From contig CAYNML010000013.1 of the NCBI GenBank assembly GCA_964398185.1, forward strand, positions 1 to 64,000: DNA of 64,000 nt. Reading direction: 5' to 3'. Below, in pieces: positions 50,901-59,005 of this stretch. The notes under the pieces were generated by a model. That model was not told the DNA's origin. It did not search any database and was given only the letters and a program-made list of their open reading frames with translations. Position 1 is the stretch's first letter. Each line of letters begins with the position of its first letter. A program made the translations under genes and the position numbers. The stretch comes from Fen-1058 sp964398185 (GTDB lineage Bacteria; Chloroflexota; Anaerolineae; Fen-1058).

Positions 50901-51405
50901 TCGCTTCCGGCAGATTGCTGCGCACCAGCGAGTCGATCACGGTGTAGGGCGCGGCCATGTAGACGATCGCGGCTACGAACCCGGCCGGCCGATCGAAGAT
51001 GTCGCTGACCCACAGGTTCATCATCAACCCACTGGCGATGAGGCTGCCCGCCAACACCAGATTCAATGACAGCGGAAAACTCGCGCCCACCAGATGCACG
51101 AACTCGACCAGATAGTAACCCAACGGTTCGCGGTAATTGAAGAAGGGGAAGCCGTAGCCGTAAGCCAGATCGGGAAACCAGCGCGGATACAACAGCCCAT
51201 CGCTCAACGCGCGATCGAGCGCCACCGTGCGATAGACGTGCAGCGCGCCGTCGTCGCTGCACAGCCAGGCGTTCTGCAGCAGCGGCGCAGCCAGAAGCAA
51301 ACCGACCATGATCAATGCACAATTAACAATGATCAATGAAGAATGATCAACGAGGAATGAAAAAGGATGGAAGTCTTTCAACGAAGGACGAGCCCTGTTA
51401 CTCAT
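47983..51405 (-). CDS. Giant membrane protein with C-terminal beta-sandwich domains (glycosyltransferase-like); contains scaffold gap
   Basis: About 1140 residues as drawn, including 100 undetermined bases. The N-terminal half has about 12 membrane helices in a GT-C/PTPS-related pattern (AYGYGFPFFNYREPLGYYLVE; SNLPEAIALALLPLILWAF; LLTHNISS), then exterior domains, an Arg-Asp-Gly/Ala repeat linker interrupted by the gap, one more helix (SSFLLVPVVFLLLKLLL), and two beta-sandwich domains of the same kind as in the genes at 51452 and 56337. 7-bp repeats are read in frame at several places, including the N-terminus, so the true start may be the ATG near 51310. Probable surface polysaccharide or glycosylation role. 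Confidence 0.72.
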   Translation of the reverse strand: MSNRARPSLKDFHPFSFLVDHSSLIIVNCALIMVGLLLAAPLLQNAWLCSDDGALHVYRTVALDRALSDGLLYPRWFPDLAYGYGFPFFNYREPLGYYLVEFVHLVGASFPLSLNLVLAGSLIASGLMMNLWVSDIFDRPAGFVAAIVYMAAPYTVIDSLVRSNLPEAIALALLPLILWAFRRLLLRGGRKYFAAAVLSLAALLLTHNISSLIFVPVLVVYIFVVRGAWYVKREQVSRYSLLITCFAFVLAFAVTAFFWLPALTEGQSAQLYLTHSARGNDFHYNFAALSEVFGPPGTSDPTLLNPPLRIVLGWVQVALAVLGVALIKRLSTREQRVHVIIAAVAAVIFILMALPVTVGLWETLPLIRFVQFPWRLVGRAILPVALLAGAATYCVVRIAYDKVRNQRSLLITQYWLLIIFTLPVLLSAVPLLYPRLCPGPLALSMADVFAYERATGHTGVDPLGAYLPVTVVERPSGSPLEAQYAAGESIKRLDRSVLPEGAQIVSEAYQPNRAEIVLDSPIDFQATYLAFAFPGWQATIAGQEVPIVPSDPNGLITFEVPAGRQTITVAFEDTPSRTLANVISLAALMVFAGVLVRGVPRDGRDARDGRDGRDARDGRDXXXXXXXXXXXXXXXXXXXXXXXXXXXXXXXXXXRDGRDARGMNPAAGNGKPDKSGSAFILHPSSFLLVPVVFLLLKLLLIDPQLTPLRQAQLQNGVLQNVEHPTQIDYGDQLRLLGYSVSPGSAPSGETVRVDLYWRVLRPLDKQYQTTVGVIDASGEVWSPKTLDRPRDYQDYPATTTWPLDAYVVDSFELPINPGTPPGDYQIFAEVFERGSQLTLPAQAMASRSTSRPAAALIGPLVVTRAQRTFSADELGIYNLHVDQPLTPEIKLLGANRDRDAVLSGETVLLTLFWQAMGKPAQDYGATIELVDDQNQVVLTRDFPLGNGRYPASQWNTDEQIVNLDRVRVPAGLASGSYRWRVSIGNSEPIELGEVRVTAPERSFAEPAIAQRIDQTLGDQAALLGYDLAGCKLQNAECRVKLWWRAEQDIPESYKVFVQLLDANGVPRAQADVIPQNGTRPTWSWLPGEIVGDEIVLKIPADLPIGAYRLTAGLYDELTGKRLTLPAGNDLVELIAIEIEP
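49418..49612. repeat. CATCGCGCC/CATCGCGCG nonamer array interrupted by the gap
   Basis: Nine-bp units CATCGCGCC and CATCGCGCG alternate on both sides of the N run; on the minus strand they encode Arg-Asp-Gly and Arg-Asp-Ala tripeptides. True copy number is unknown. Confidence 0.85.
49445..49544. other. Assembly gap (100 N)
   Basis: Exactly 100 undetermined bases, the conventional placeholder for a gap of unknown size, inside a low-complexity coding repeat. Confidence 0.98.
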
Positions 51406-51451
51406 ACTGAATGGCGTTACAGAATCATCCGCTCATTTTGATGATTCGTGT

Positions 51452-54400
51452 TCACTTCACGATGACCGCCGGCTCAAGGACCACTTCGCCGTCGCCGGTG
51501 CGGGTGTCGATCAGGTGGGTGCCGTCCAGCGGATTGTACATGCCCACCACGATGCGATACGCGCCCGGCGGCGTGTTGGCCGGAATTTGCAGCGGATAGT
51601 GATCGGCAATGACCTGCCCGGTGGCCCACGAGGCCGTGGGCATGCCGCCGCCCTGCGGCTGTGAATCGCGCTGCGCGATGACGCTGCCGTTCAGCGTTTC
51701 CAGGTGCGCGAACACCGTGTACAACTGATTGGTCGTCGTGCCCGCCTGCCAAAACAACGTCAGCGGCAGCACGTCGCCCGCGCGCAAGGTCTGCGTGGGA
51801 TAGTCCGCGCCGATCAGTCTCACCGCCGGATCATCAAACTGCACGTTCAATGGCTGCTGTGGCTGAACTGGATCGAACGATCGCTCGCGGTGCAGCAGCC
51901 GCACGTCGAACGGCGTGAACATCCCGCCTTCCAGCAGTTGCCCGTCGGGGCCGGCTACGCCGATCGAGACGTGGTAGTCCGCCGGCCGCAGGTCCACCGG
52001 AAAGCGCAGTTGATAGCGCGCGCCGATCACTTCGCCTTCACGCCATACCGACGTGGGATACACGCTCAGCGGCAGACGTGTGCTGAACATTTTTTGATCG
52101 GCTTGATCGCGCACTTCCCACACCACCTGCAGATCGCGCAGATGATCATTCATGCCGCGCCACACCACGTCCACGGTCCACAGATCGCCGTTGATGACCA
52201 CGCCCGGGCCGCTGTCAAAGCCCACGATCTCCACCGCATCATCCCAGCGATAAGTGTACGGATATTCCGTCGCGCGCGGCAGCCGATCGAGCGCCTCCGG
52301 CAGCGGCGGCACATCGAATGACGCGAGGATCGGCGCCGTGCCGGAAAAGTTGCCCGCGGCGCTAAACAGCCCGGCGCGCTGACCGTCCGCCTGATCAATA
52401 CTGACGCGCACCTCATACTGACCGGGCGGCGCTTCGGCAGGCAGTGTGAAGCGCAAGGACTGATCGACCGCGCGCCCGACGAGCCATTGGGGAGCCGGCA
52501 CTTGATCGGCGTTCTGGATCAATCCGCCCGTGACGCCGCGCAGCGCTCCGCTGGGATCGATCAAGTGCAGCGTGGCCGTATAGGGCGCGTTCACCGGAGC
52601 CAGCGGCTGCCAGCGTGCCTCGATCGAACCACTGCGCCCCGTCGCAACCGGCGCCACATCCACCAGCGCGAAGTTGCCGCCCAACTGCACGCGGAACGGA
52701 TCAATCCGGCCAATCTTTCCGGGCGTGAGATCATAGACTGCGATTTGCGTGCCGCCAAAATCCTGTTGTCGCGCCAGCGTCGCCGTCTGCGCCAGCCACT
52801 GCCGCATGAGCTGTTGCACGACCGGCGAGACCGCCTCCGACCACGCGAACCACAAGCGCTCATACTTCGTGCTGAGATCGTTAAGAATCTGTTCCAGTTC
52901 ATCGCTGGTCACGTCGCGCGGCAGCGTGACCAGCTGCGCCTCGCCCGCATAGGCGCGCGCCACCGGCTGATCGATCAGCGCGACGACGGCCTCGGTCTGC
53001 GGGTTCGCCGCGTGCAGCGCCTCGGCCTGCCGGCGCGCCTGCTTGTTGCGCAGCACCCACGCCCCGTCCACTATGCCGGTCCGCAGCGTCTGCATCACCT
53101 CGCCGCGCGCCAGCAAACCGTCGTAGAACTGCGGATTCAACTGCCGTTCGCTGAGCGTGATGACGTAGTAATCCGACAGTTCCAGATCGCGCTGGGAGGC
53201 GTTGCGCGAACGGCCGCTGAAAATGGGCGCAAATGACGGAATGGCCGAGGTCGCCGTCACGGACTGCAAGCCGTCGGGCTGTTGATTAAGCCAGTTGGCG
53301 GCGGCGCCCAGCCCCTCGCCCCAACCCACCGCGAAACGTTTCTGCGCTTCCGGCGCGCCGCCCAGCAGCGCGTTGTAGTGCATCAGCAAGTACGGCCAGT
53401 TGAGCAGCACCAGCGCGGCTGCGCCGATCAAAACGATCGCGCGCACCACACCCGATCGGATCTGTCCGATCCCCCAGGCCGCCACCAGAATCAATAATGC
53501 TTCGGCGGGGAGCATATACCGATCGTACTTCTTGGCAGCGGGCGTGATCAAGGCAATGAACAGCGCCGCGCCGATCAGCAGCAGGATCACGGCGAACGCC
53601 TGCCGGTCCGATCGTTTCCACGCAGTGATAATGATCGCTATGAATGCGGCGATCAAGCCGAAGACCAGCACCGGCGTCAAACGAAACGCCAGCGCCACCG
53701 GATAGAAATTCGCGCCGTGATTCAGCGCATATTGCCCGTCGAAAAACGTGGGCCGCACCGCGTTTGCGCCGAGGAACGACGCCAGCCCGAAGATGCCGCC
53801 CAGCGTCTCGAGCGGCTGCACCCACATCGCCGGATAGAGAGCAATGAACAGTGACCAATGTACAATGACAAATGACAGCAGGCACAGCAGGGCCTGCTTG
53901 AGCGACAGTCGTTTGGTGATCACCGCAAGCCACAGCACGATCACTGCAAAGCCCGTCAGGAACAGCCCCGGCGATTTGCTGAGGAAGGCGAGGCTGGCAA
54001 AGGCGCCGGCGAGGGCAAACCAGCCAATTTTGGAGCGTGGATTTTGGATTGTCGATTTTTCGACGCCGTTGAGCAAGGCCAGCACGCAGAGGACACTGAA
54101 CGTCGTCAACAGCCCGTCGACGTGCAGCAGGCCGCTGAGTCCCGCCGCGAACGGATCGAGCGCGAAGAGCAGGCCGGCGATCACGCCCACACGCTGCCCC
54201 CACAAGCGCCGCGCCAGCAGATAGATCAGCACCACGCCCAGCGCATTGACGAGGATGACGGGCAGACGCGCGTACGTCAAAAAAACGCCCAGCCGCTTGA
54301 AGGCTTCGGCGTTTTCGGGCGCCAGGGTGGTGATCTGATTCAACCACTGAATCGCTTCGTGACTGGCCGTCGGATCGGCGAAGCGCTTGAGCAAAATGCC

Positions 54401-54625
54401 CAGCGAGCCGAGCCACATCGTGGTGACGCCGGGATGTCCCATCTGCGCGGTGCCGGCCCACTCGCCCGCGGCCAGCGCCTGGCTGAAATGGATCGAGCGC
54501 CACACCCACGACGGCTCGTCGGGCGCGACGTAGTTCTTCACCGCGCCGCTGCGCGTGAAGAGCGCAAGAACAAAGATGGACAGCGCCGCCGCCAGCACGG
54601 CATGTCGTCGAAGAAATAAACGCAT
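51452..54625 (-). CDS. GT39/PMT-like membrane glycosyltransferase with C-terminal beta-sandwich domains
   Basis: A 1057-residue protein. The N-terminal half is a GT-C fold: first loop NYVAPDEPSWVWRSIHF with acidic residues where dolichyl/undecaprenyl-phosphate mannosyltransferases have their catalytic Asp, then about 11 helices. A soluble domain (about 500-700) precedes three beta-sandwich domains, the last ending PANTPPGAYRIVVGMYNPLDGTHL. In-frame 7-bp repeats lie in cytoplasmic or loop regions near 53842 and 54028. Likely transfers sugar from a lipid carrier to a surface acceptor. ATG 54625 is taken because the codons upstream read through another gene. Confidence 0.78.
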   Translation of the reverse strand: MRLFLRRHAVLAAALSIFVLALFTRSGAVKNYVAPDEPSWVWRSIHFSQALAAGEWAGTAQMGHPGVTTMWLGSLGILLKRFADPTASHEAIQWLNQITTLAPENAEAFKRLGVFLTYARLPVILVNALGVVLIYLLARRLWGQRVGVIAGLLFALDPFAAGLSGLLHVDGLLTTFSVLCVLALLNGVEKSTIQNPRSKIGWFALAGAFASLAFLSKSPGLFLTGFAVIVLWLAVITKRLSLKQALLCLLSFVIVHWSLFIALYPAMWVQPLETLGGIFGLASFLGANAVRPTFFDGQYALNHGANFYPVALAFRLTPVLVFGLIAAFIAIIITAWKRSDRQAFAVILLLIGAALFIALITPAAKKYDRYMLPAEALLILVAAWGIGQIRSGVVRAIVLIGAAALVLLNWPYLLMHYNALLGGAPEAQKRFAVGWGEGLGAAANWLNQQPDGLQSVTATSAIPSFAPIFSGRSRNASQRDLELSDYYVITLSERQLNPQFYDGLLARGEVMQTLRTGIVDGAWVLRNKQARRQAEALHAANPQTEAVVALIDQPVARAYAGEAQLVTLPRDVTSDELEQILNDLSTKYERLWFAWSEAVSPVVQQLMRQWLAQTATLARQQDFGGTQIAVYDLTPGKIGRIDPFRVQLGGNFALVDVAPVATGRSGSIEARWQPLAPVNAPYTATLHLIDPSGALRGVTGGLIQNADQVPAPQWLVGRAVDQSLRFTLPAEAPPGQYEVRVSIDQADGQRAGLFSAAGNFSGTAPILASFDVPPLPEALDRLPRATEYPYTYRWDDAVEIVGFDSGPGVVINGDLWTVDVVWRGMNDHLRDLQVVWEVRDQADQKMFSTRLPLSVYPTSVWREGEVIGARYQLRFPVDLRPADYHVSIGVAGPDGQLLEGGMFTPFDVRLLHRERSFDPVQPQQPLNVQFDDPAVRLIGADYPTQTLRAGDVLPLTLFWQAGTTTNQLYTVFAHLETLNGSVIAQRDSQPQGGGMPTASWATGQVIADHYPLQIPANTPPGAYRIVVGMYNPLDGTHLIDTRTGDGEVVLEPAVIVK

Positions 54626-54680
54626 AAGGTTAGGCGCAACCTCCTGGAGGTTTTCAACCTCCGGGAGGTTATTGAACGCA

Positions 54681-56312
54681 TTATCCCAGATAGCCCAAGG
54701 CCCGCAGGCGATCTTCCACCTCGGCTTGTTCTTCCGCCGTGAAATCGACCTGCGCGGTTGACGTGCTGGCCGCCGCGCCGATTTGTGTCGCCTGGCCGCG
54801 CAGCTCCGGCGCAAGCGCCTCGCGCAGCACGCGGCCATCCATGTCTTCCGGCACCGGCACGTTGAGAATGTGCAAAATCGTCGGGGCCAGATCGGTGATC
54901 TTCGGCCCGGCCACCGCGCCGCTGGCAAAGGCCGGGCCGCTGCCGATAAAGATGCCGTGCAGGCGATGGCAGCCGCTGTCGCCGCGAATCTGCGGGGTCA
55001 GCACGCGCCCCTCCGTGGCGAACAACGGAAACGCAATGGTCCTGTAGCCGTCGAGGATGAGATGCAGGTCCGCGCCCTGATCGGCGTAGGGGCCGTGCGC
55101 GGCCTCTTCGCGCGGAATGATGCGATCGACCAGCGGTCGGCCCGTCGCCGGATCGATCAGCGTATTCAGCGCGTCGATCACTTGCTGGCGGGCGTCGGCA
55201 TACCGATCGGGCGTCACACACCCGAACGGCTCGCGTCCCTGCAAATTGATATAGATCTGACCAACGTGGCCCATCGAATACGCAATCGTCTTGCTCCAGT
55301 CCACATCTTCGAACGAGAGGAACTTGCCCACCATCTCGTTGCGCGCCTTGCGGCTGACCTTGGCGGTGATGTTCTGCCAGCCGAGCTTGCTCAAGATCTT
55401 GTAGGCGGTGGCGGGGGTGAGTCCGTTGCGGAACGCCCACCAGCGCAGCTGCGTGAAGAATTTCGGCTTCAAGTGCATCAAGCCTTTTTCGATGAAGAGG
55501 ATGTTGAGGTTGATGGTGCGGTGCAGCGGCCCGAAGCCGTGATCAGACATCACGATCGTGTTCGGCGCACCCGCAGCCTCATGCACCTGCCGCACGGCAT
55601 CGTCAAGATGCTGATACACCTTTTGCAGCGCATCGCCATACCTGGCGGCCAGCGCCGGCTCGTGACGCGGATGCGACTTGTCCATGAAGCGCCATAAGGC
55701 GTGCGAGCCGTTATCGGTGGCGAGGAAGTGGAGCATCAACACGTCGGTGGGCCGATCTTTCAGCAAGCGCAGCGCGTAGCGCAGCTGGGTATCGATCAGA
55801 TCGTGCAGGTCGGCGATGAATTCGTCTTCGTTGCCCGCCTTGTACTGCACGTTGGGCGTCAGGCGATATTTGCCCAGCTCCGCTTCGTAGGGCTTGAGCA
55901 GCTCGGGCGGATGGACGGTCTTGCCCTGATCGGGCGAGAGCAGGCCGGGCACCAGGTAGCCGTTGACTGGGCGCGGCGGAAAAGTGATCGGCACATTCAA
56001 CACGCCCACCGAATAGCCCGCTTCGCTCAGGATCTCCCACAGCAGCTGGCCCTTGATCTGCGAAGCGTTGACCATGTCGAACGTCCCCGCGCGCGGGCGG
56101 ATGAAGTCGAAGACGCCGTGCTTGCCGGGATTCTTGCCCGTCATGAACGTCGGCCAGGCGGGCGAGGTGACCGGCGGCAGCGTCGATTCCAGATCGCCCG
56201 TGACGCCGTCCTGCATCAGTTTCGCCAGCGTCGGCAGCTGCCCTTCTGCGGCCCACGGCTTGATCAAATCGAAAGTGGCCCCGTCGAGGCCGATGATGAG
56301 TAACTTAGTCAT
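54681..56312 (-). CDS. Alkaline-phosphatase-superfamily phosphodiesterase
   Basis: A 543-residue type I phosphodiesterase/nucleotide pyrophosphatase-like enzyme. Metal-site segments are LLIIGLDGATFDLI, the nucleophile region TSPAWPTFMTGKNPGKHG, VLMLHFLATDNGSHALW, IVMSDHGFGPLH and GCHRLHGIFIGSGPAF. No signal peptide, so it faces the cytoplasm. Its place between membrane glycosyltransferase genes suggests it acts on a nucleotide sugar, lipid-linked phosphodiester or signalling nucleotide, but this is inference. Confidence 0.87.
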   Translation of the reverse strand: MTKLLIIGLDGATFDLIKPWAAEGQLPTLAKLMQDGVTGDLESTLPPVTSPAWPTFMTGKNPGKHGVFDFIRPRAGTFDMVNASQIKGQLLWEILSEAGYSVGVLNVPITFPPRPVNGYLVPGLLSPDQGKTVHPPELLKPYEAELGKYRLTPNVQYKAGNEDEFIADLHDLIDTQLRYALRLLKDRPTDVLMLHFLATDNGSHALWRFMDKSHPRHEPALAARYGDALQKVYQHLDDAVRQVHEAAGAPNTIVMSDHGFGPLHRTINLNILFIEKGLMHLKPKFFTQLRWWAFRNGLTPATAYKILSKLGWQNITAKVSRKARNEMVGKFLSFEDVDWSKTIAYSMGHVGQIYINLQGREPFGCVTPDRYADARQQVIDALNTLIDPATGRPLVDRIIPREEAAHGPYADQGADLHLILDGYRTIAFPLFATEGRVLTPQIRGDSGCHRLHGIFIGSGPAFASGAVAGPKITDLAPTILHILNVPVPEDMDGRVLREALAPELRGQATQIGAAASTSTAQVDFTAEEQAEVEDRLRALGYLG

Positions 56313-56336
56313 GATGTTGCTTAGTCCGATAGTTCA

Positions 56337-58919
56337 TCAGTCAATTCGGATTGTCTCCGAAAAAATGTAACGATTATTCGGCAGCGCGCTGCCCGCCGCA
56401 TCATACGCGGGCAGTCGTTCACCCGTGTCAGGATTGGTCAGTCCCACGGCGAGGCGATATTCGCCGGGCGGCAGGTTCCACAGCGGCAGTTCGATCAGAT
56501 CGCTCAACATCTCGCCGGCCTGCCACGTTGACGTGGGACGTGTCCACTCTTTGTGAATGCCGTCTTCCTGCAACACGACGTTGCCCTGTTCGTCCAGCAG
56601 ATGCACAAAGTACTTCGCATCGCGGCCGGGCGCGGTCAGCGCGTGCCAGTGCAGCCACAGGCTCAGCCAGCTGCCCCGGCGGCTCACGTCGGCAGCGGGC
56701 AGTTCGATGGCCGGGCCAAAACGCACGCGCGGCTCTTCGGTCACCGGCATGATCCAGTCGCCGGTCAGGCCGGGCACATTGCTGATGCGGTGTGGCAGAT
56801 CGATTGCGCCCAGTACACGCTTACCGTCGAGCACGCTCAACCGCAAGCGATACCGCCCGATCGGGATCGGCTGCGACGGCGTGAGTAGATAATCTCCGAT
56901 CACAAGCGTGCCGGTCAGCCAGCTCGTCGTCGGCGGAGAAATCCGATCGGTGTGGCTGATGACCGCCGCCCCTGCTGCGTCGATCAACTCCAACCGATAG
57001 GCCAACTCCTGCCCGATCGGCTGCGCCGCACCCCACCGCACCTGCACCTCGATGGGCTTGTCCGGCCCGGCCACCGCCGCCCAACTGTTGACCACGCCGA
57101 TTTCATCGGTCAACATCTGCGCCGGGCGCACGGCAGGCGCCGTAGAGTATACCGCGATCTGATCGTCCTCGTAAACGGGCGGCAGGGTAAAGTAGTCGCG
57201 CAGTTCGGCCACCGCTTCCGGCGCCAGAGCTTTGTGCAACATGAGGTAGCGCACGTTGCGCTCGGCCAGCGGCTGCAATTGTGATCCGAGATCGGCCGGA
57301 CGCGGCGCGCGAATGTCGTGCTGCCACGCGCTCAATAAGGGACTGCGGCGGAACAAGGCATAGGCCGCATCGGGCACGCGCGCCACACGCCCCTGCACCG
57401 TGGGCTTTTCATGCTGCGTTTGATAGTACAGATAGCGCTTGGTGGCCGACCGATCGAGCGGAATATCGAGCAGCGCGTAGTCTGCTCCGTCCTGCGCCAT
57501 TTGCTGTTGAAACGGCGAGGTGGGCAGCGGCTCGATGGTGGGATACGGCACGCCGAGATACTCGAAGAGAATGAGCGCGCCGAGGATCGCGCCGCCGATC
57601 GCCGTAACGCGCTTCAGCGCGTTTGCCTCAGCAGGCATCGATTTCAATCGATGCGAACGCGCACGAGATTGCAGGCGCGCCAGCACATCCTGCACGCCCC
57701 ACGCGGCCAGCGGCGCCAGCGCCAGCGGCAGCAGCAAATTGTAACGATCCGGCGAACGCAGAATGTTCAGCGGAAAGCGGTCGCCGATCAGCGCGTAGGG
57801 CAGCGGAATGTTGATCAATTCCGCGCCGTTCACCCGCAGGAATGGCCCCAACGCCATAATGAAGCAAAACACGCCCACGGCCAGCCACGGCAGCGCGCGG
57901 CGCCTGGCGCGCAGTGCGCCCCACACGGCCAGCAGCAGTGGCACATAGCCCAGGTACGGCATCCACGCGCGGTTCTTGACAAAATTCTCGTACAGCGGCT
58001 GCACGATCGAGCCGAAGACGGGATGATACGTCATCGGCACGAAGTAGGCCGCCAGATCCGTCTGGCCCCACGTCTGCTCGTTGGCGATCAGCTCATCGGG
58101 CGAGGCGGCCTGCGTGTACAGCCGGGCCGCCGGCAAAACGATCGGGAGGGAGAGCACCAGCCCGATCGCCGCGCCGGCGATCAAGCGCGTCCACGCCCCG
58201 CGCCCGCGAGCATCGCGCGCCCACTCGCGCCGCAAGGCCAGCCAATCGACCAACACGAACAGCGCCATGACCACGCCGCCCAGCACCAGAAATTGCAGAC
58301 GCGTCGCGGTGATCAACAACGTCGTCACGCCAATCCAGATGACATTGCGCCGCTTGGTTTCGCGCGTTGCCTTCAAGATGAATAAGGCCAACAGCGGAAA
58401 CCACTGCACACTGGCCAGACTGACGTGCCCCAGCGATTGCGAAAAATGATACGGCGCGAAGGCAAAGATGAGGCCGGCAATTAAAGCAGGGATCAGGGAT
58501 CGGTGATCAGTAATCGGGCCTGATCCCTGATCCCTGATCCCCGATCCCAGTAGATATTCCACCAACTTGAACATGGTGTAGCCGCTGAGGATGAACGTCA
58601 GCAGCACCGTCATGTTGTACGCGGCAATGTCGCCCACCAGCGCGGCCAGCGGAATCCACAGCAGGGAGTTGTAGAAGCTCAGCGAATGCGCGGCCAGGCT
58701 GACGCCCACCGGATAAAACTGCACCGGCGTGAACAACGTATCGTAGCCGTGCTGCAGCGCATAGCGCGTCCACCAGTTGTCCCACTGGAACGTCCACAAA
58801 TCTTCGTTGTTGCCCGCATAGACTGATCCGATCTGCGCGATCAACGGCCAGGTCAGCAGCAGCGTGAGGACGGTGAAGAAGAGCAGGGCGAGGAGATCAC
58901 GGCGAAGCTTGACGTTCAT
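56337..58919 (-). CDS. Large membrane glycosyltransferase-like protein with beta-sandwich tail
   Basis: An 860-residue protein with about 10-11 membrane helices in the first half (GSVYAGNNEDLWTFQWDNWW in the first loop; FAPYHFSQSLGHVSLASVQW), a soluble middle with DYALLDIPLDRSATKRYLYY, and two C-terminal beta-sandwich domains (one ending NLPPGEYRLAVGLTNPDTGE). Short repeats are read in frame near 57605-57655 and 58490-58549 (SGIRDQGSGPITDH). Same general class as its two giant neighbours; acceptor and donor unknown. Confidence 0.75.
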   Translation of the reverse strand: MNVKLRRDLLALLFFTVLTLLLTWPLIAQIGSVYAGNNEDLWTFQWDNWWTRYALQHGYDTLFTPVQFYPVGVSLAAHSLSFYNSLLWIPLAALVGDIAAYNMTVLLTFILSGYTMFKLVEYLLGSGIRDQGSGPITDHRSLIPALIAGLIFAFAPYHFSQSLGHVSLASVQWFPLLALFILKATRETKRRNVIWIGVTTLLITATRLQFLVLGGVVMALFVLVDWLALRREWARDARGRGAWTRLIAGAAIGLVLSLPIVLPAARLYTQAASPDELIANEQTWGQTDLAAYFVPMTYHPVFGSIVQPLYENFVKNRAWMPYLGYVPLLLAVWGALRARRRALPWLAVGVFCFIMALGPFLRVNGAELINIPLPYALIGDRFPLNILRSPDRYNLLLPLALAPLAAWGVQDVLARLQSRARSHRLKSMPAEANALKRVTAIGGAILGALILFEYLGVPYPTIEPLPTSPFQQQMAQDGADYALLDIPLDRSATKRYLYYQTQHEKPTVQGRVARVPDAAYALFRRSPLLSAWQHDIRAPRPADLGSQLQPLAERNVRYLMLHKALAPEAVAELRDYFTLPPVYEDDQIAVYSTAPAVRPAQMLTDEIGVVNSWAAVAGPDKPIEVQVRWGAAQPIGQELAYRLELIDAAGAAVISHTDRISPPTTSWLTGTLVIGDYLLTPSQPIPIGRYRLRLSVLDGKRVLGAIDLPHRISNVPGLTGDWIMPVTEEPRVRFGPAIELPAADVSRRGSWLSLWLHWHALTAPGRDAKYFVHLLDEQGNVVLQEDGIHKEWTRPTSTWQAGEMLSDLIELPLWNLPPGEYRLAVGLTNPDTGERLPAYDAAGSALPNNRYIFSETIRID
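58490..58549. repeat. In-gene GGGATCA/TGATCCC heptamer inverted repeat
   Basis: GGGATCA, GGGATCG, GTGATCA, GTAATCG are followed by CTGATCC three times and CCGATCC, forming an inverted repeat within the open frame of the gene at 56337, in the loop between two membrane helices. Confidence 0.82.
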
Positions 58920-58926
58920 GATGCGT

Positions 58927-59005
58927 TGCTTTTTCGACAGAGAGATAGAGAGACAGAGGGACAGAGAGAAATCACTCCATCCCTCTGTCTCTCGTTCCCT
59001 CTATC
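58927..59005. repeat. 8-bp tandem repeats in inverted orientation between two genes
   Basis: ACAGAGAG, ATAGAGAG, ACAGAGGG, ACAGAGAG on the left and CCCTCTGT, CTCTCGTT, CCCTCTAT, CCCTCATT on the right form an imperfect hairpin filling the 81-bp gap and touching the stop of the GT2 gene. Confidence 0.8.

Noticed and set aside
53286..54509. 407-codon minus-strand frame inside the GT39-like gene
   Set aside because: It is a shifted-frame shadow without hydrophobic pattern or motifs.
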